From Cellulomonas sp. SG140 (GTDB lineage Bacteria > Actinomycetota > Actinomycetes > Actinomycetales > Cellulomonadaceae), in the NCBI RefSeq assembly GCF_025770785.1, contig NZ_JANZLA010000003.1:124001-188000 (forward strand): DNA of 64,000 bases, written 5' to 3'. Each line of letters starts with the position of its first letter. Positions within the stretch are counted from its first letter, which is position 1. The notes beneath the pieces are model-generated. The model was not told the origin of the DNA. It did no database searches and was given only the letters and a program-made list of their open reading frames with translations. Shown here piece after piece: positions 26,006 to 36,221 of the stretch. The translations under genes were made by a program, and so were the position numbers.

Positions 26006-27043
26006 TCAGCGCGCGAGCCGCTCCACGATCGTGCCGAACAGCCATGGAGCCGCTTGAGCGACCGGGACGACGCCGCGGCGCGCCGGCGAGGCCGCCCACG
26101 TGACGAGCCCGGCGGTCAGCAGCCGGTAGTCGCGTGTGGCGCGGAGCCAGGCGTGCTCGTAGGCGGCCGGGTCGTCGAGGTGGGCGATCGCCGCGTGCGC
26201 CTGCGCCAGCCCGACCCGCAGCCCCTCGCCGGTCAGCGCGTCCACGTAGCCGGACGCGTCCCCGACCAGGCGGACGCGGCCCGCGGTGCGCGCCTTCGTC
26301 CGCTGCAGCAGCGGCCCGGCACCGCGCACGGTGCTGGTGGGCACGGCGCCGTCCAGCCGGCGTCGCAGGGACGGGAAGGACCCGAGCGCCGTGTCGAAGT
26401 CCGCACCGCGCGGGCCGAGCAGCGCCACGCCGACCTCGTCGCGGCCGACGGGCGTGACGTACGCCTCCGAGTCGGCGCCCCAGTGGACCTCGACGCGGTC
26501 GGTCCACGGGGCGACCGCGAAGTGCCGACGCAGCCCGAAGCGCGGTGGCGCGGTAGGGCCCCGGCGTGGGCCGGCCTCCAGACCGACCAGGCCCCGCACC
26601 GTCGAGTGCAGCCCGTCGCAACCGAGCAGCCACCGACCTCGCAGACCCGCGGCCTCGACGCTCGTCGGCCCGAGCCGGACCTCGGTGACTCGGGCTGCGC
26701 GGTGATCGACGCCCAGGGCGGCCGCGCGCGCGAGCAGGGTGCCGTGCAGCACGGTCCGCCGCACGCCCCTGCCGTGCCCGCCGCGGAACGCGTGCTCCGC
26801 CCGCCGTTGCTCGTCGCGGTACGTGATGCCGGTCAGCGGATGCCCCTCGGGGTCGACGCCCAGGCGCGCGAGGGCCGCCAGCGTCCCGGGCATCAGCCCT
26901 TCGCCGCACGCCTTGTCGATCGCTCCGACCCGGGGTTCGACCACCACCGCGGACAAGCCGGCCAGTCGCGCCTCGATCGCGGCGGCGAGCCCGACGGGTC
27001 CGCCACCGACGACGATCACGTCGGTGTCGAGGTCGGCGGTCAT
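26006..27043 (-). CDS. FAD-dependent hydroxylase, SrsC-like
   Basis: A 345-aa flavoprotein monooxygenase of the PHBH/geranylgeranyl-reductase superfamily. It has the FAD GxGxxG motif (VIVVGGGPVGLAAAIEARLAG) near the N-terminus, GCDGLHSTVRGLVG (DG fingerprint) mid-protein and RVRLVGDASGYVDALTGEGL (GD motif) near residue 250. The ATG start overlaps the stop of the methyltransferase gene by 4 nt (ATGA). In the Streptomyces srs operon, the flavoprotein third gene hydroxylates the alkylresorcinol product; the same role is inferred here from gene order. Confidence 0.86.
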   Translation of the reverse strand: MTADLDTDVIVVGGGPVGLAAAIEARLAGLSAVVVEPRVGAIDKACGEGLMPGTLAALARLGVDPEGHPLTGITYRDEQRRAEHAFRGGHGRGVRRTVLHGTLLARAAALGVDHRAARVTEVRLGPTSVEAAGLRGRWLLGCDGLHSTVRGLVGLEAGPRRGPTAPPRFGLRRHFAVAPWTDRVEVHWGADSEAYVTPVGRDEVGVALLGPRGADFDTALGSFPSLRRRLDGAVPTSTVRGAGPLLQRTKARTAGRVRLVGDASGYVDALTGEGLRVGLAQAHAAIAHLDDPAAYEHAWLRATRDYRLLTAGLVTWAASPARRGVVPVAQAAPWLFGTIVERLAR

Positions 27044-27588
27044 GCGTGCGCGACGTCCGGACCGGCCGCAGGGGCCGCCTCGCGCAAGGCCGCCTCCTCG
27101 GCCGGTATCCGGTACCGCAGCAGCAGCACGGCGTTCAGCAGGGTGAAGGCCACCGCGGTGATCCAGGCGCTGTGCACCAGCGGCAGCGCGACGCCCTCGG
27201 CCACCACCGCGACGTAGTTCGGGTGGCGCAGCACCCGGTACGGGCCCGAGGTGACCAGCGGCAGGCCCGGCACCACGATGATCCGGGTGTTCCACCGCGG
27301 TCCGAGAGTGCTGATGCACCACCAGCGCAGCGCCTGGCTCGCCACCGCGACCGCGAGAGCGGTCCAGCCGAGAACGGGCACGAACGACCGACGCGCCACC
27401 AGCACCTCGGCAGCGCAGGCGACCAGCAGCGCGGCGTGCAGCGCGACCATCGGGGGGAAGTGCCCGCGGCCATGCTCGGTGCCACCCCTGGCGAAGGACC
27501 AGGCCGCGTTCCGGGTGGAGACGACGAGCTCGACGCTGCGCTCGAGCGCCACCACGCCCAGCACCACCAGGTAGACCTCGACGGACAC
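27040..27588 (-). CDS. Isoprenylcysteine carboxyl methyltransferase (ICMT)-family O-methyltransferase, SrsB-like
   Basis: A 182-aa membrane-embedded methyltransferase with about four or five helices. The signature GPYRVLRHPNYVAVVAEG matches the SAM-binding GPY...RHPxY motif of the ICMT family. In the srs operon SrsB, a member of this family, methylates the phenolic OH of alkylresorcinols. It starts 3 nt after the PKS stop and overlaps the flavoprotein gene by 4 nt, so the three genes should be one translationally coupled unit. Confidence 0.88.
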   Translation of the reverse strand: MSVEVYLVVLGVVALERSVELVVSTRNAAWSFARGGTEHGRGHFPPMVALHAALLVACAAEVLVARRSFVPVLGWTALAVAVASQALRWWCISTLGPRWNTRIIVVPGLPLVTSGPYRVLRHPNYVAVVAEGVALPLVHSAWITAVAFTLLNAVLLLRYRIPAEEAALREAAPAAGPDVAHA

Positions 27589-27591
27589 GGT

Positions 27592-28662
27592 TCAGACCTC
27601 CTCGGGGCGGCGCAGCACCACGACCTCCGCGCTGACGCCGGGGCCGAACGCGAACAGGACGGCGAGCTGCCCCGCGGACGGCTCCGCGTCTCTCAGCGTG
27701 TCGGCGAGGACGTGCAGCACCGAGGACGACGACAGGTTGCCCACCGCGGCGAGCGACCGGCGGCTACGGTCCAGCGTGCCGTCCGTCAGACCGAGCGCGC
27801 GCTCGGCGGCGTCGAGGATCCGCGGCCCGCCCGGGTGCGCGATCCACGTGCCGACATCGCCCACCTTCGCGCCGAGCGGCTCGAGGCAGGCCTCGACGTC
27901 GGCGCGCAGGTGCGCCTCGACGACGTCGGCGAGACCGGGTCCGAGCACGATGCGGAACCCGCTGCCGCCGATGTCCCAGCCGAGCATCCCCGCGGTGTCG
28001 GGGTACACGCCGCTGCGGGTGCCGACGACGTCGAGGCCGTCCCGGCCGGCCGCGCGGCGGTCGCCCAGCATCACCACCGCGGCGGCGCCGTCGCCGAACA
28101 GGCCGCTGGAGACCAGGTTCGCGGGCGAGTCGTCGCCGTGCTGGATGGTGAGCGAGCACAGCTCCACCGAGACGACCAGCGCGACGTCGTCGGGGTGTCC
28201 CACCAGGTAGTCGTGCACGCGGGCGACCGCCGAGGCGCCGGCCACGCAGCCCAGGCCGAACGACGGCAGCCGACGCACGTTCGGGCGCAGCCCCAGCCGC
28301 GCGACCAGCTGGGCGTCGAGCGACGGCGCACCGACGCCGGTGACCGTGGTGAACAGCAGGAAGTCGACGTCGGCGGGGTGCAGGTCCGCCGCAGCCAGCG
28401 CCCGACGGACCGCGTCCTCAGCGAGGTCCGCGCCGATCGTCTCGAACAAGTGGTTCGCCTCGCCGAACCCGCGCAGCTCCGCGTAACGCGCGAGCGGCAG
28501 CGCGAGGTGCCGCGTCCGGACGCCGCTGGCGCCGTGGAACCGTGCGAGCGCTGCGAGCCGGCCGGCGTCCTGCGACAGCAGCGGCCCGATCGCCGCGGTG
28601 ATCTCCGACTGGTCGTGCCGGTGCGCCGCGAGCACCGGTGCGACGGACACGACCCGCGACAT
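27592..28662 (-). CDS. Type III polyketide synthase, alkylresorcinol-synthase-like
   Basis: A 356-aa chalcone/stilbene-synthase-family enzyme. The catalytic triad is intact: C139 in SFGLGCVAGAS, H276 in WIAHPGGPRIL and N309 in VGNLSSSSVL. It should condense malonyl-CoA units onto an acyl starter, giving alkylresorcinols or alkylpyrones. The length is normal for the family. I chose ATG 28662; a GTG 33 nt upstream is an alternative, and neither has a clear ribosome site. It is the first of three coupled genes (PKS, methyltransferase, flavoprotein), the same set as srsA-srsB-srsC for phenolic lipids. Confidence 0.92.
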   Translation of the reverse strand: MSRVVSVAPVLAAHRHDQSEITAAIGPLLSQDAGRLAALARFHGASGVRTRHLALPLARYAELRGFGEANHLFETIGADLAEDAVRRALAAADLHPADVDFLLFTTVTGVGAPSLDAQLVARLGLRPNVRRLPSFGLGCVAGASAVARVHDYLVGHPDDVALVVSVELCSLTIQHGDDSPANLVSSGLFGDGAAAVVMLGDRRAAGRDGLDVVGTRSGVYPDTAGMLGWDIGGSGFRIVLGPGLADVVEAHLRADVEACLEPLGAKVGDVGTWIAHPGGPRILDAAERALGLTDGTLDRSRRSLAAVGNLSSSSVLHVLADTLRDAEPSAGQLAVLFAFGPGVSAEVVVLRRPEEV

Positions 28663-28726
28663 CACGGCATCGTGCCACGGGGTTGAGCAGGCCACCCGGT
28701 GGGGAGAGCAGCCGGCCGCCGACGAC

Positions 28727-29428
28727 CTACCAGCGGACGGTTCGCCCCAGGTAGTCCAGGTACTGCAGCCCGCCGCGCCCGTGCTGGGCGGCCACGGTCT
28801 CGACCAGGTTCGGGATGCTCTCCTCGACGGTCAGCGGCGCGGCCGGACCGCCGAGGTCCGTGCGGACCCATCCCGGGGCCAGCAGCAGCAGGGTGCGTGG
28901 GTCGGCGCGATGCCGGGCCGCGTAGCTGCGCATCAGCTGGTTCAGGGCGGCCTTGGACGCCCGGTAGATCTCGAAGCCGCCGCGCTCGTTGTTCGCGACG
29001 CTGCCCTGGCCGGAGGACATGATCGCGATGGTGCCCGCCGGCTCCACCAGGTCCTGGAACGCCTCCACCAGCCGCATGGGGCTCAGCGCGTTGGTCACCA
29101 TGAGCCGGACGAACTCGGACGTGCTCACGGTGGCGACGGTGTCGCTCTCGTCGTCCGTCACTCCGGCGTTGACCAGCAGCAGGTCGAACCGCCGCGCGTC
29201 CAGACGGGTGCGGAGCGCGTCGACCTGGTCGGGCTCGGTGATGTCGACGATCTCGATGGTCAGCCGGCCGCCGGCACCTGGCAGCGCCTGGTGCAGCGCG
29301 GTCGGGCCCGATCCCCGCACCGTGGCGACCACCGTCGAGCCGCGGGCCAGGTACTGCTGCGCCAGCGCGAGGCCGAGCCCACGGGAGGCTCCGATCAGCA
29401 GGACCCTGCGGTGCGGTTCCGTCGTCAT
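28727..29428 (-). CDS. SDR-family NAD(P)-dependent oxidoreductase
   Basis: A 233-aa short-chain dehydrogenase: LLIGASRGLGLALAQQYL (GxxxGxG) at the start, LLLVNAGV (NAG), the catalytic Ser in IAIMSSGQGSV and the YxxxK pair in IYRASKAALNQLM. It lies 64 nt upstream of the type III PKS on the same strand, so it could share that transcript, but homologues are common outside such clusters. The substrate is unknown. Confidence 0.88.
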   Translation of the reverse strand: MTTEPHRRVLLIGASRGLGLALAQQYLARGSTVVATVRGSGPTALHQALPGAGGRLTIEIVDITEPDQVDALRTRLDARRFDLLLVNAGVTDDESDTVATVSTSEFVRLMVTNALSPMRLVEAFQDLVEPAGTIAIMSSGQGSVANNERGGFEIYRASKAALNQLMRSYAARHRADPRTLLLLAPGWVRTDLGGPAAPLTVEESIPNLVETVAAQHGRGGLQYLDYLGRTVRW

Positions 29429-29485
29429 GGCCTCATCCTCGCCGCGGTGCAGGGGAGGCGGCCGCTCAGGGCCGGTCAGTGCTGG

Positions 29486-30205
29486 TCACGGGACCAGCAC
29501 GATCCGCCCGAAGACGGTTCCCTCGTCCATCTGCCGGTGCGCCTCCGCTGCCTGGTCGAGCGGGAGGACGGCGTGGACCACCGGCGCGAGCTCACCGCGG
29601 ACGGCTGCGAGGAACAGCTGCTCGCGGGCCTGGCTCCGCTCCCCGGCTCCCACCGTGGCGAGGCTGAAGGTGGCGAACGAGCGGGACAGCTGGAAGGCCC
29701 GCAGCAGCGGCGCGGCGAAGTCTGGCGGCGGGAACCCGGCGGCCGCGCCGACGAGGACGTAGCGCCCGTTCGGGGACAGCCGGTCGAGGAACACCGGGAC
29801 GTCGGCACCGCCGACGACGTCCAGGAGCACGTCGACGCTGTCGGCCGCGGCGTCGCCCGCGCCCGAGCGGTCCAGCACGTGCGTGGCCCCGAGGTCGCGC
29901 AGCCGGCGACCGCGGTCGGTCGACGAGGTCGTGACGGCCACGGCGCCGGCACCCGCGCGCGCCGCCAGCTGGACGGCCGCGATGCCGATGCTGCCCGCGG
30001 CACCCCGCACCAGCACGGAGTCGCCGGGGGAGAAGCCTGCATGGGCCAGCGCGAAGTGCGCGACGGTCGCGGCGCTGCCCAGCGTCACCGCGTCGACCGA
30101 CGGGAGAGCCGACGGGAGCGCCGTCACGTCGTCCACGTGCGCCACCGCGTGCTCGGCGTACGCCCCCGACGTCCCGGTGGCGGCCCACACCCGTCGACCG
30201 ACCCA
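29486..30205 (-). pseudogene. Quinone oxidoreductase (MDR family), 5' end lost
   Basis: The C-terminal ~235 residues of an NADPH:quinone-reductase-like protein. The Rossmann motif (VLVRGAAGSIGIAAVQLA) and downstream MDR segments are intact, up to GTVFGRIVLVP. The whole N-terminal GroES-like domain (~90 aa) is missing: the last family-like residues upstream are VGRRVWAATGTSG, and an in-frame TGA lies a few codons before that. The break coincides with the start of a TetR remnant on the other strand, so both were probably cut by one deletion. A GTG at 30190 could still give a 234-aa product, but it would lack the catalytic domain. Confidence 0.75.
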
Positions 30206-30207
30206 GG

Positions 30208-30554
30208 ACGGGTGCGCTCAGGCGGACCCGTGGACCGGTCTCACCGAGGCGCTGCGGGGTCTGCTGGTGCTCAACGTGCAGAACCGCGCCTTCGTCGACG
30301 CGCTGCTGACCAGCATGCCGCCGGGGGCGCTCGCGCAGCATCGTCGTGAGCTGCTCGGGCTGCTCGGCGGACTGGCGGCACGAGCCCGCGAGGCGGGACG
30401 GCTCCGGGCGGACTTCGTCATCGAGGACCTGGTGCTGGTGCTGTCCGCCGGTCGGGGACTGGCTGCCGGGAGTCGCGAGCGGCTCCCGGCCGCCGCGCAC
30501 CGCTTCGCCGACCTGGCGATCGACGCCCTCCGCGAACCGCGACGTCCGCGCTGA
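30208..30554 (+). pseudogene. TetR-family regulator, 5' half lost
   Basis: About 115 codons that read as the C-terminal ligand domain of a TetR-family repressor (DPWTGLTEALRGLLVLNVQNRAFVDALL; LLGGLAARAREAGRLRADFVIEDLVLVL), ending in a normal stop. The DNA-binding domain is absent; upstream the frame runs antisense into the quinone reductase. Codon use stays strongly G/C-ending only from about 30210 on. It is probably what remains after a deletion removed the divergent start regions of both genes. Confidence 0.72.
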
Positions 30555-30571
30555 CTGACCGGCGAGGACCG

Positions 30572-31153
30572 TCAGGCGCCGGGTGCCGACCCGCTCGGGG
30601 CGCCGCGGACGCCCTCGAGCTGCAGCTGCACGTGGCGGCGCCAGTCGCCGTCGCCGGTCATGTTGGCCATCGCCCCACGCGTGATCAGGACGAAGTCGTC
30701 CGCGTCGAAGTCGGACCGCAGCACGCCGGCCTCGACCGCACGCGTGACGATCCGCTCGACGACGTCCCCGAGCGCCACCTTCTGCTCCGCGATGGCGTCC
30801 CACCGCGGCTCCTGCGGACCGAGCAGTGCACGCCGGAACGCGGAGTCCGCCTCCACGGACTCGAGGTAGCCGTAGAGCAGCCGCTCGAAGGCCTCCGTCG
30901 GGTCGGTCAGCTGCTCGGCCGCGAGGGCGAGGTCGGTCGCCGCCTCGAACCGGCGGCCGACGATCGCCGCGACCAGCGACCGCTTGTCCGCGAAGTGGCG
31001 GTACACCGTGCCGATTCCGAGACCGGCGTGCGACGCGATCTCCTCCATCTGCGCGTCGTCACCCCGAGCTCCGAGCAGCTCCGCGGCGGCAGCCAGGATC
31101 GCCTCGCGGTTGCGACGGGCGTCCGCGCGCAGCGGCTGGCGCTCGGTGGTCAT
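30572..31153 (-). CDS. TetR-family transcriptional regulator
   Basis: A 193-aa repressor. The N-terminal HTH is complete (ADARRNREAILAAAAELL then MEEIASHAGLGIGTVYRHFADKRSLVAAI, ~residues 9-60); the C-terminal domain ends in a Gly/Ser/Pro tail. It is divergent from the NmrA-like gene, with a paired promoter/operator in the 84-bp gap, so it probably controls that gene and itself. It ends 17 nt after the TetR remnant on the opposite strand. Confidence 0.91.
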   Translation of the reverse strand: MTTERQPLRADARRNREAILAAAAELLGARGDDAQMEEIASHAGLGIGTVYRHFADKRSLVAAIVGRRFEAATDLALAAEQLTDPTEAFERLLYGYLESVEADSAFRRALLGPQEPRWDAIAEQKVALGDVVERIVTRAVEAGVLRSDFDADDFVLITRGAMANMTGDGDWRRHVQLQLEGVRGAPSGSAPGA

Positions 31154-31168
31154 GGCTGCCGAGCGTAG

Positions 31169-31223
31169 TTGACGGGGGTGCGACGACGCGGCATATGCTG
31201 AAGCGGACTTCCGGTTCCGCATA
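31169..31223 (+). promoter_or_regulatory. Promoter and TetR-type operator before the NmrA-like gene
   Basis: TTGACG (31169-31174) and CATATG (31192-31197) are 17 bp apart. GCGGA-N8-TCCGC (31203-31220) forms an inverted repeat just downstream, flanked by TATGC (31194-31198) and GCATA (31219-31223), which also pair. The position next to the -10 fits a repressor operator for the divergent TetR protein. Confidence 0.6.
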
Positions 31224-31237
31224 CAGGAGGTCGTCGC

Positions 31238-32128
31238 ATGATCGTCGTCACCGCGCCCACGGGGCAGATCGGCAGTGCGCTGGTCCGTCGGCTCCTCGAG
31301 CAGGACGAGCCGGTCCGGGTGGTCGTCCGCGACCCCGGGCGTCTGGCTCCCGACGTCCGTGACCAAGTCGAGGTCGTCACGGGCAGCCACGCGGAGCCCG
31401 CCGTGCTGGACCAGGCGCTGCCCGGGGCCGACGCGCTGCTCTGGTTGGTCCCGCCGGACCGGTCGGCCCCCGACGTGCGGGAGCACTACCTGCGCTATGC
31501 CACGGTCGCGGCCGACGCGGTCCGCCGGCACGGGACCGGGCGCGTCGTCGGCATCTCCAGCGCCGGCCACGGCTGGACGGAACCGGCGGGCGTGCTGTCC
31601 GCCGCCTTCGCGATGGACGAGGAGCTCGCGGGATCCGGTGCCGCCTACCGGGCGCTGTCCATGCCGTTCTACATGGAGAACCTGCTGGGTCAGCTCGACT
31701 CGATCTCCGGCGCCGGCGTCTTCAGCCTCGCCGCGCCGGCCGACCGGCCCTTCGCGACGGTCGCCACGGCGGACGTCGCCGAGGCCGCGGCGGACCTGCT
31801 GACGGACCGGGGCTGGCAGGGTCAGGGCGACGTGCCCCTGTTCGGGCCGGACCGGCTCACACCCGACCAGATGGCCGAGGTGATGAGCGGAGAGCTGGGC
31901 CGGCCGGTCGCCTACCGGTCCCTCACGCTCGAGGAGCTCGCCGCCGGCATGCGCACCGCGGGCGCCCGCGACCGGGCGGTGCGGGACACGACCGACGTGT
32001 TCGCGGCGCACGCCGGAGGCATCTACGACGCGGACTGGGCCGCGGCGCGGCTCGGGTCCACCGACTTCGCCGCCTGGTGCCGCACCGTGCTGAGGCCCCA
32101 GGCGCAGGCGCACCCCGCGTGGCGCTGA
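31238..32128 (+). CDS. NmrA-like NAD(P)H-binding protein
   Basis: A 296-aa atypical SDR. It opens MIVVTAPTGQIGSALVRRLLEQ (the GxxGxxG dinucleotide motif is TAPTGQIG) and has VGISSAGHG and YRALSMPFYMENLL segments seen in NmrA/quinone-oxidoreductase-2-like proteins. There is no clear YxxxK pair, so it may bind NAD(P) as a sensor or act as a quinone reductase. An AGGAGG lies before the ATG. Control by the divergent TetR gene is likely. Confidence 0.87.
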   Translation: MIVVTAPTGQIGSALVRRLLEQDEPVRVVVRDPGRLAPDVRDQVEVVTGSHAEPAVLDQALPGADALLWLVPPDRSAPDVREHYLRYATVAADAVRRHGTGRVVGISSAGHGWTEPAGVLSAAFAMDEELAGSGAAYRALSMPFYMENLLGQLDSISGAGVFSLAAPADRPFATVATADVAEAAADLLTDRGWQGQGDVPLFGPDRLTPDQMAEVMSGELGRPVAYRSLTLEELAAGMRTAGARDRAVRDTTDVFAAHAGGIYDADWAAARLGSTDFAAWCRTVLRPQAQAHPAWR

Positions 32129-32154
32129 GCGGGCTCGTCGAGCAGGGCAGCGAT

Positions 32155-32172
32155 AGTTGCTACCGTGCAAGT
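32155..32172. promoter_or_regulatory. MarR-type operator candidate
   Basis: AGTTGC-N6-GCAAGT (TTGC/GCAA core perfect) lies about 30 bp before the ATG of the MarR gene and 26 bp past the previous stop. An AT-richer palindrome in such GC-rich DNA suggests autoregulation. Confidence 0.5.
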
Positions 32173-32202
32173 GTCGGGGTCCGGCGGAGCACGGGAGGGC
32201 CG

Positions 32203-32637
32203 ATGGTGCGCAGTGCCACCGAGGAGGGGCTCCTGGAGGCAGCTCGCGGCGTGATGCGCATCGCGCTGCAGGCCGCCGACGGCATCGGGGACGTGTCCGT
32301 GGTCCAGCTTCGCGCCCTGACCGTCCTGGACCACCTGGGCCAGGCGAACCTCGGCGACCTCGCCGACCGCATGGGTGTCACCCCGTCCACCACCAGCCGC
32401 CTGGTCGACCGGCTGGTCGTCGCCGGGCTGGTGGAACGGGCGACCGCGGAGCACAGCCGGCGGGAGGTCGCCCTGCGGCTGACCACCCACGGTCGCGCGA
32501 CGCTGCAGCGCTACGACGACCTGCGCCTGGCGGGGCTCCAGGGGCTGCTCGCCACCCTCCCGGAGCCGGAGCGTGAGCTGGCGGTGCGAGGACTGCTCGC
32601 GCTCGGTTCCGGCGCGGGCGCCGTGGGTCGGAGCTGA
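32203..32637 (+). CDS. MarR-family transcriptional regulator
   Basis: A 144-aa winged-helix regulator: LRALTVLDHLGQANLGDLADRMGVTPSTTSRLVDRL is the DNA-binding part and ERATAEHSRREVALRLTTHGR the wing (the DxRxx-type wing is here SRREV). Short N- and C-terminal helices would form the dimer interface. The ATG at 32203 has GGGAGG upstream. Its own palindrome lies before it. The regulated genes are not obvious; it is convergent with the sugar-acid operon. Confidence 0.9.
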   Translation: MVRSATEEGLLEAARGVMRIALQAADGIGDVSVVQLRALTVLDHLGQANLGDLADRMGVTPSTTSRLVDRLVVAGLVERATAEHSRREVALRLTTHGRATLQRYDDLRLAGLQGLLATLPEPERELAVRGLLALGSGAGAVGRS

Positions 32638-32707
32638 GCCGCTGCGGGTGGTCGCCGAACGGGTGGACCGGCCGGTGGTCAGAGGCCAGCGATCGGTGCT
32701 CCGGCTG

Positions 32708-33789
32708 TCACCGGACGCGCCACTCCGCGGCCTCCTCGCGGAGCGTCATCCCGTGCCCGGGGCCGGTGCCGACCACCAACGCGCCGTCCTCCACGGGAGG
32801 CGCGCCGTCGACCAGCAGCGGCTCCAGGCGCGCGTGGTCGGCGAACCACTCGAGGTGACGCAGCGCCGGCAGGGCGGCCGCGACCGGTGCGTGCAGGGAC
32901 GGTGCGCAGTGCCCGGACACCTGGAGTCCGGCGGCTGCGGCCAACCCGGCACAGCGGAGCCAGCCGGTGTAGCCACCGCACCGGGTCACGTCGAGCTGCA
33001 GGCAGTCGACCGAGGGCACCATGCGCGCGGCGTCGTAGACGTCCGTGAGGTACTCGCCCGCGGCGACGTCGCACCCGAGCACGCCGCGCAGCAGCGCGAG
33101 CCCCTGGAGGTCGTCGCTGGTCACCGGTTCCTCGAACCAGGTCACCCCGAGGTCGTCCAGCTCGAGGCCGACCCGGCGCGCCTCGCCGGGGGAGTAGCCG
33201 CCGTTCGCGTCGACCATCAGCGTGACGTCGTCGCCGGCGAGGGACCGCAGCTGCCGCACCCGGTCGAGGTCCCGGTCGCGCCGCTGCCCCCACGACTCGC
33301 CGATCTTGATCTTCATCGCCCGGCACCCCACGGACCGCCACCAGCCGACCTGCTCGGCGAGCTGGTCGGCGTCGAACGTGGTGAAGCCACCCGAGCCGTA
33401 CACCGGCACGCGGTCGCGCACGCGACCGAACAGGTCGGCGAGCGGCACGTCGACCAGGCGGGCCTTGAGGTCCCACAGGGCGATGTCCACGGCGCTCTGG
33501 GCCTGGGCGAACAGCCCGCGCGTGCCGAGGTTGCGGCCGGCGCGGTGCATCGCCTCCCAGGCGCCGGGGACGTCCAGCGCGTCCCGGCCGCGCACCACGT
33601 CCGCCAGCTCGGCCTCCACCAGCGCGGCGGCGGCGGGGGAGCTGTACGTCCAGCCGAGGCCGGTGCGACCGTCCGCCGTCACCTGGACGGTCACCGCCGT
33701 GGTGGCGTCCCAGGTGAACGTGCCGTCGGCCTCCGGCGTCGGAGTCGGGAACCGGTAGGCCGCGACGCGCACGTCCTCGATCCGCGGCG

Positions 33790-33793
<4 letters not shown>
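32708..33793 (-). CDS. Enolase-superfamily dehydratase (mandelate racemase / muconate lactonizing type)
   Basis: A 361-aa enzyme of the enolase superfamily. The KxK pair is at K161/K163 (AMKIKIG), the metal ligands at D195 (VDANGG), E221 (WFEEP) and E247 (AAGEY), and a catalytic His candidate at H295 (VSGHCAP). All essential residues are present. Such enzymes remove the alpha proton of sugar acids and eliminate water, or racemise. It overlaps the GMC oxidoreductase gene by 4 nt (ATGA), which suggests the acid comes from oxidation of a sugar by its neighbour. The specific acid is not predictable. Confidence 0.9.
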
Positions 33794-35459
<1,666 letters not shown>

Positions 35460-35463
<4 letters not shown>

Positions 35464-36221
35464 GCCACCGACCCGCCGCCCGGCTCGTCGTCCCCGGACC
35501 GTTCGTGACGGTCGAGCCGCCGGCGCACCAGCTCGGCGTGCCGTGCCCGGGCGCGCTCGACGCGCTGGGCGAAGGGCACGGGGTCGCGGTCGAAGCTGTC
35601 GGCCACCTCGAACGGCTCCCGAGCGTCGACACCGCGGTTCTTGTAGCCGCGCGGGTAGGCCGGTCCGGGGAAGCCCATCTCGTTCCAGGCCCACGGGTGG
35701 GAGTAGAAGGCGGTGCAGCCGTACCGGGTCCACAGGCTCCAGACGTGGTCCGCGCTGAGCCCGCGCCACGGCGAGCCGTCGCCGCCGAGCTGCTGCACCT
35801 GCTGCAGCAGGGCGGCCTGGTCCTCGCGTTCCAGCTGCGCGAAGGGCCGCCCTGCCAGGTCGTCCGCGTCCTCGTCGAGCGCCGCCAGGCTGCGCCGCCA
35901 GGCGTCCGGGTCGCGCGGCATGTCGTCGTAGTGCCAGCCGTCGGTCTCGTCCGCGGCCAGGCGAGCGTCGATGAGCGCCACCACCGGGACGCGGGGCTCG
36001 GCGTCCTGCCCCAGCAGCAGGTCCATCAGCGCGACCGCGCAGGCGTTCTCCGCGAGGGAGAAGAAGGACAGCTCCACCGGTGGCGCCAGCCGCGCCAGCA
36101 CGACCCCGGCGGTCACCGTGTCCCACCGGTGCACCTCGTCGAGCACGTCGAAGCCCGGGAACCGGCCGCGACCCTGCGGGGTCAGCGCGTGCTGGTCCGG
36201 CGCCCGGTACGGCCCCGTCAC
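35460..36221 (-). CDS. Gluconate 2-dehydrogenase subunit 3-like protein
   Basis: A 253-aa protein of the family that forms the small subunit of membrane gluconate 2-dehydrogenase and other GMC dehydrogenases. The clearest sign is FYSHPWAWNEMGFPGPAYPRGYKN together with placement directly before a GMC subunit, overlapping by 4 nt. The usual Tat signal of this family is absent at the chosen GTG (36221), which itself overlaps the upstream membrane-protein stop. Family assignment rests partly on gene order. Confidence 0.75.

Noticed and set aside
28598..30349. A 583-codon plus-strand frame
   Set aside because: It is antisense to the SDR and quinone-reductase genes and has no recognisable motif. 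Only the TetR remnant in a different plus frame after ~30208 has coding character.
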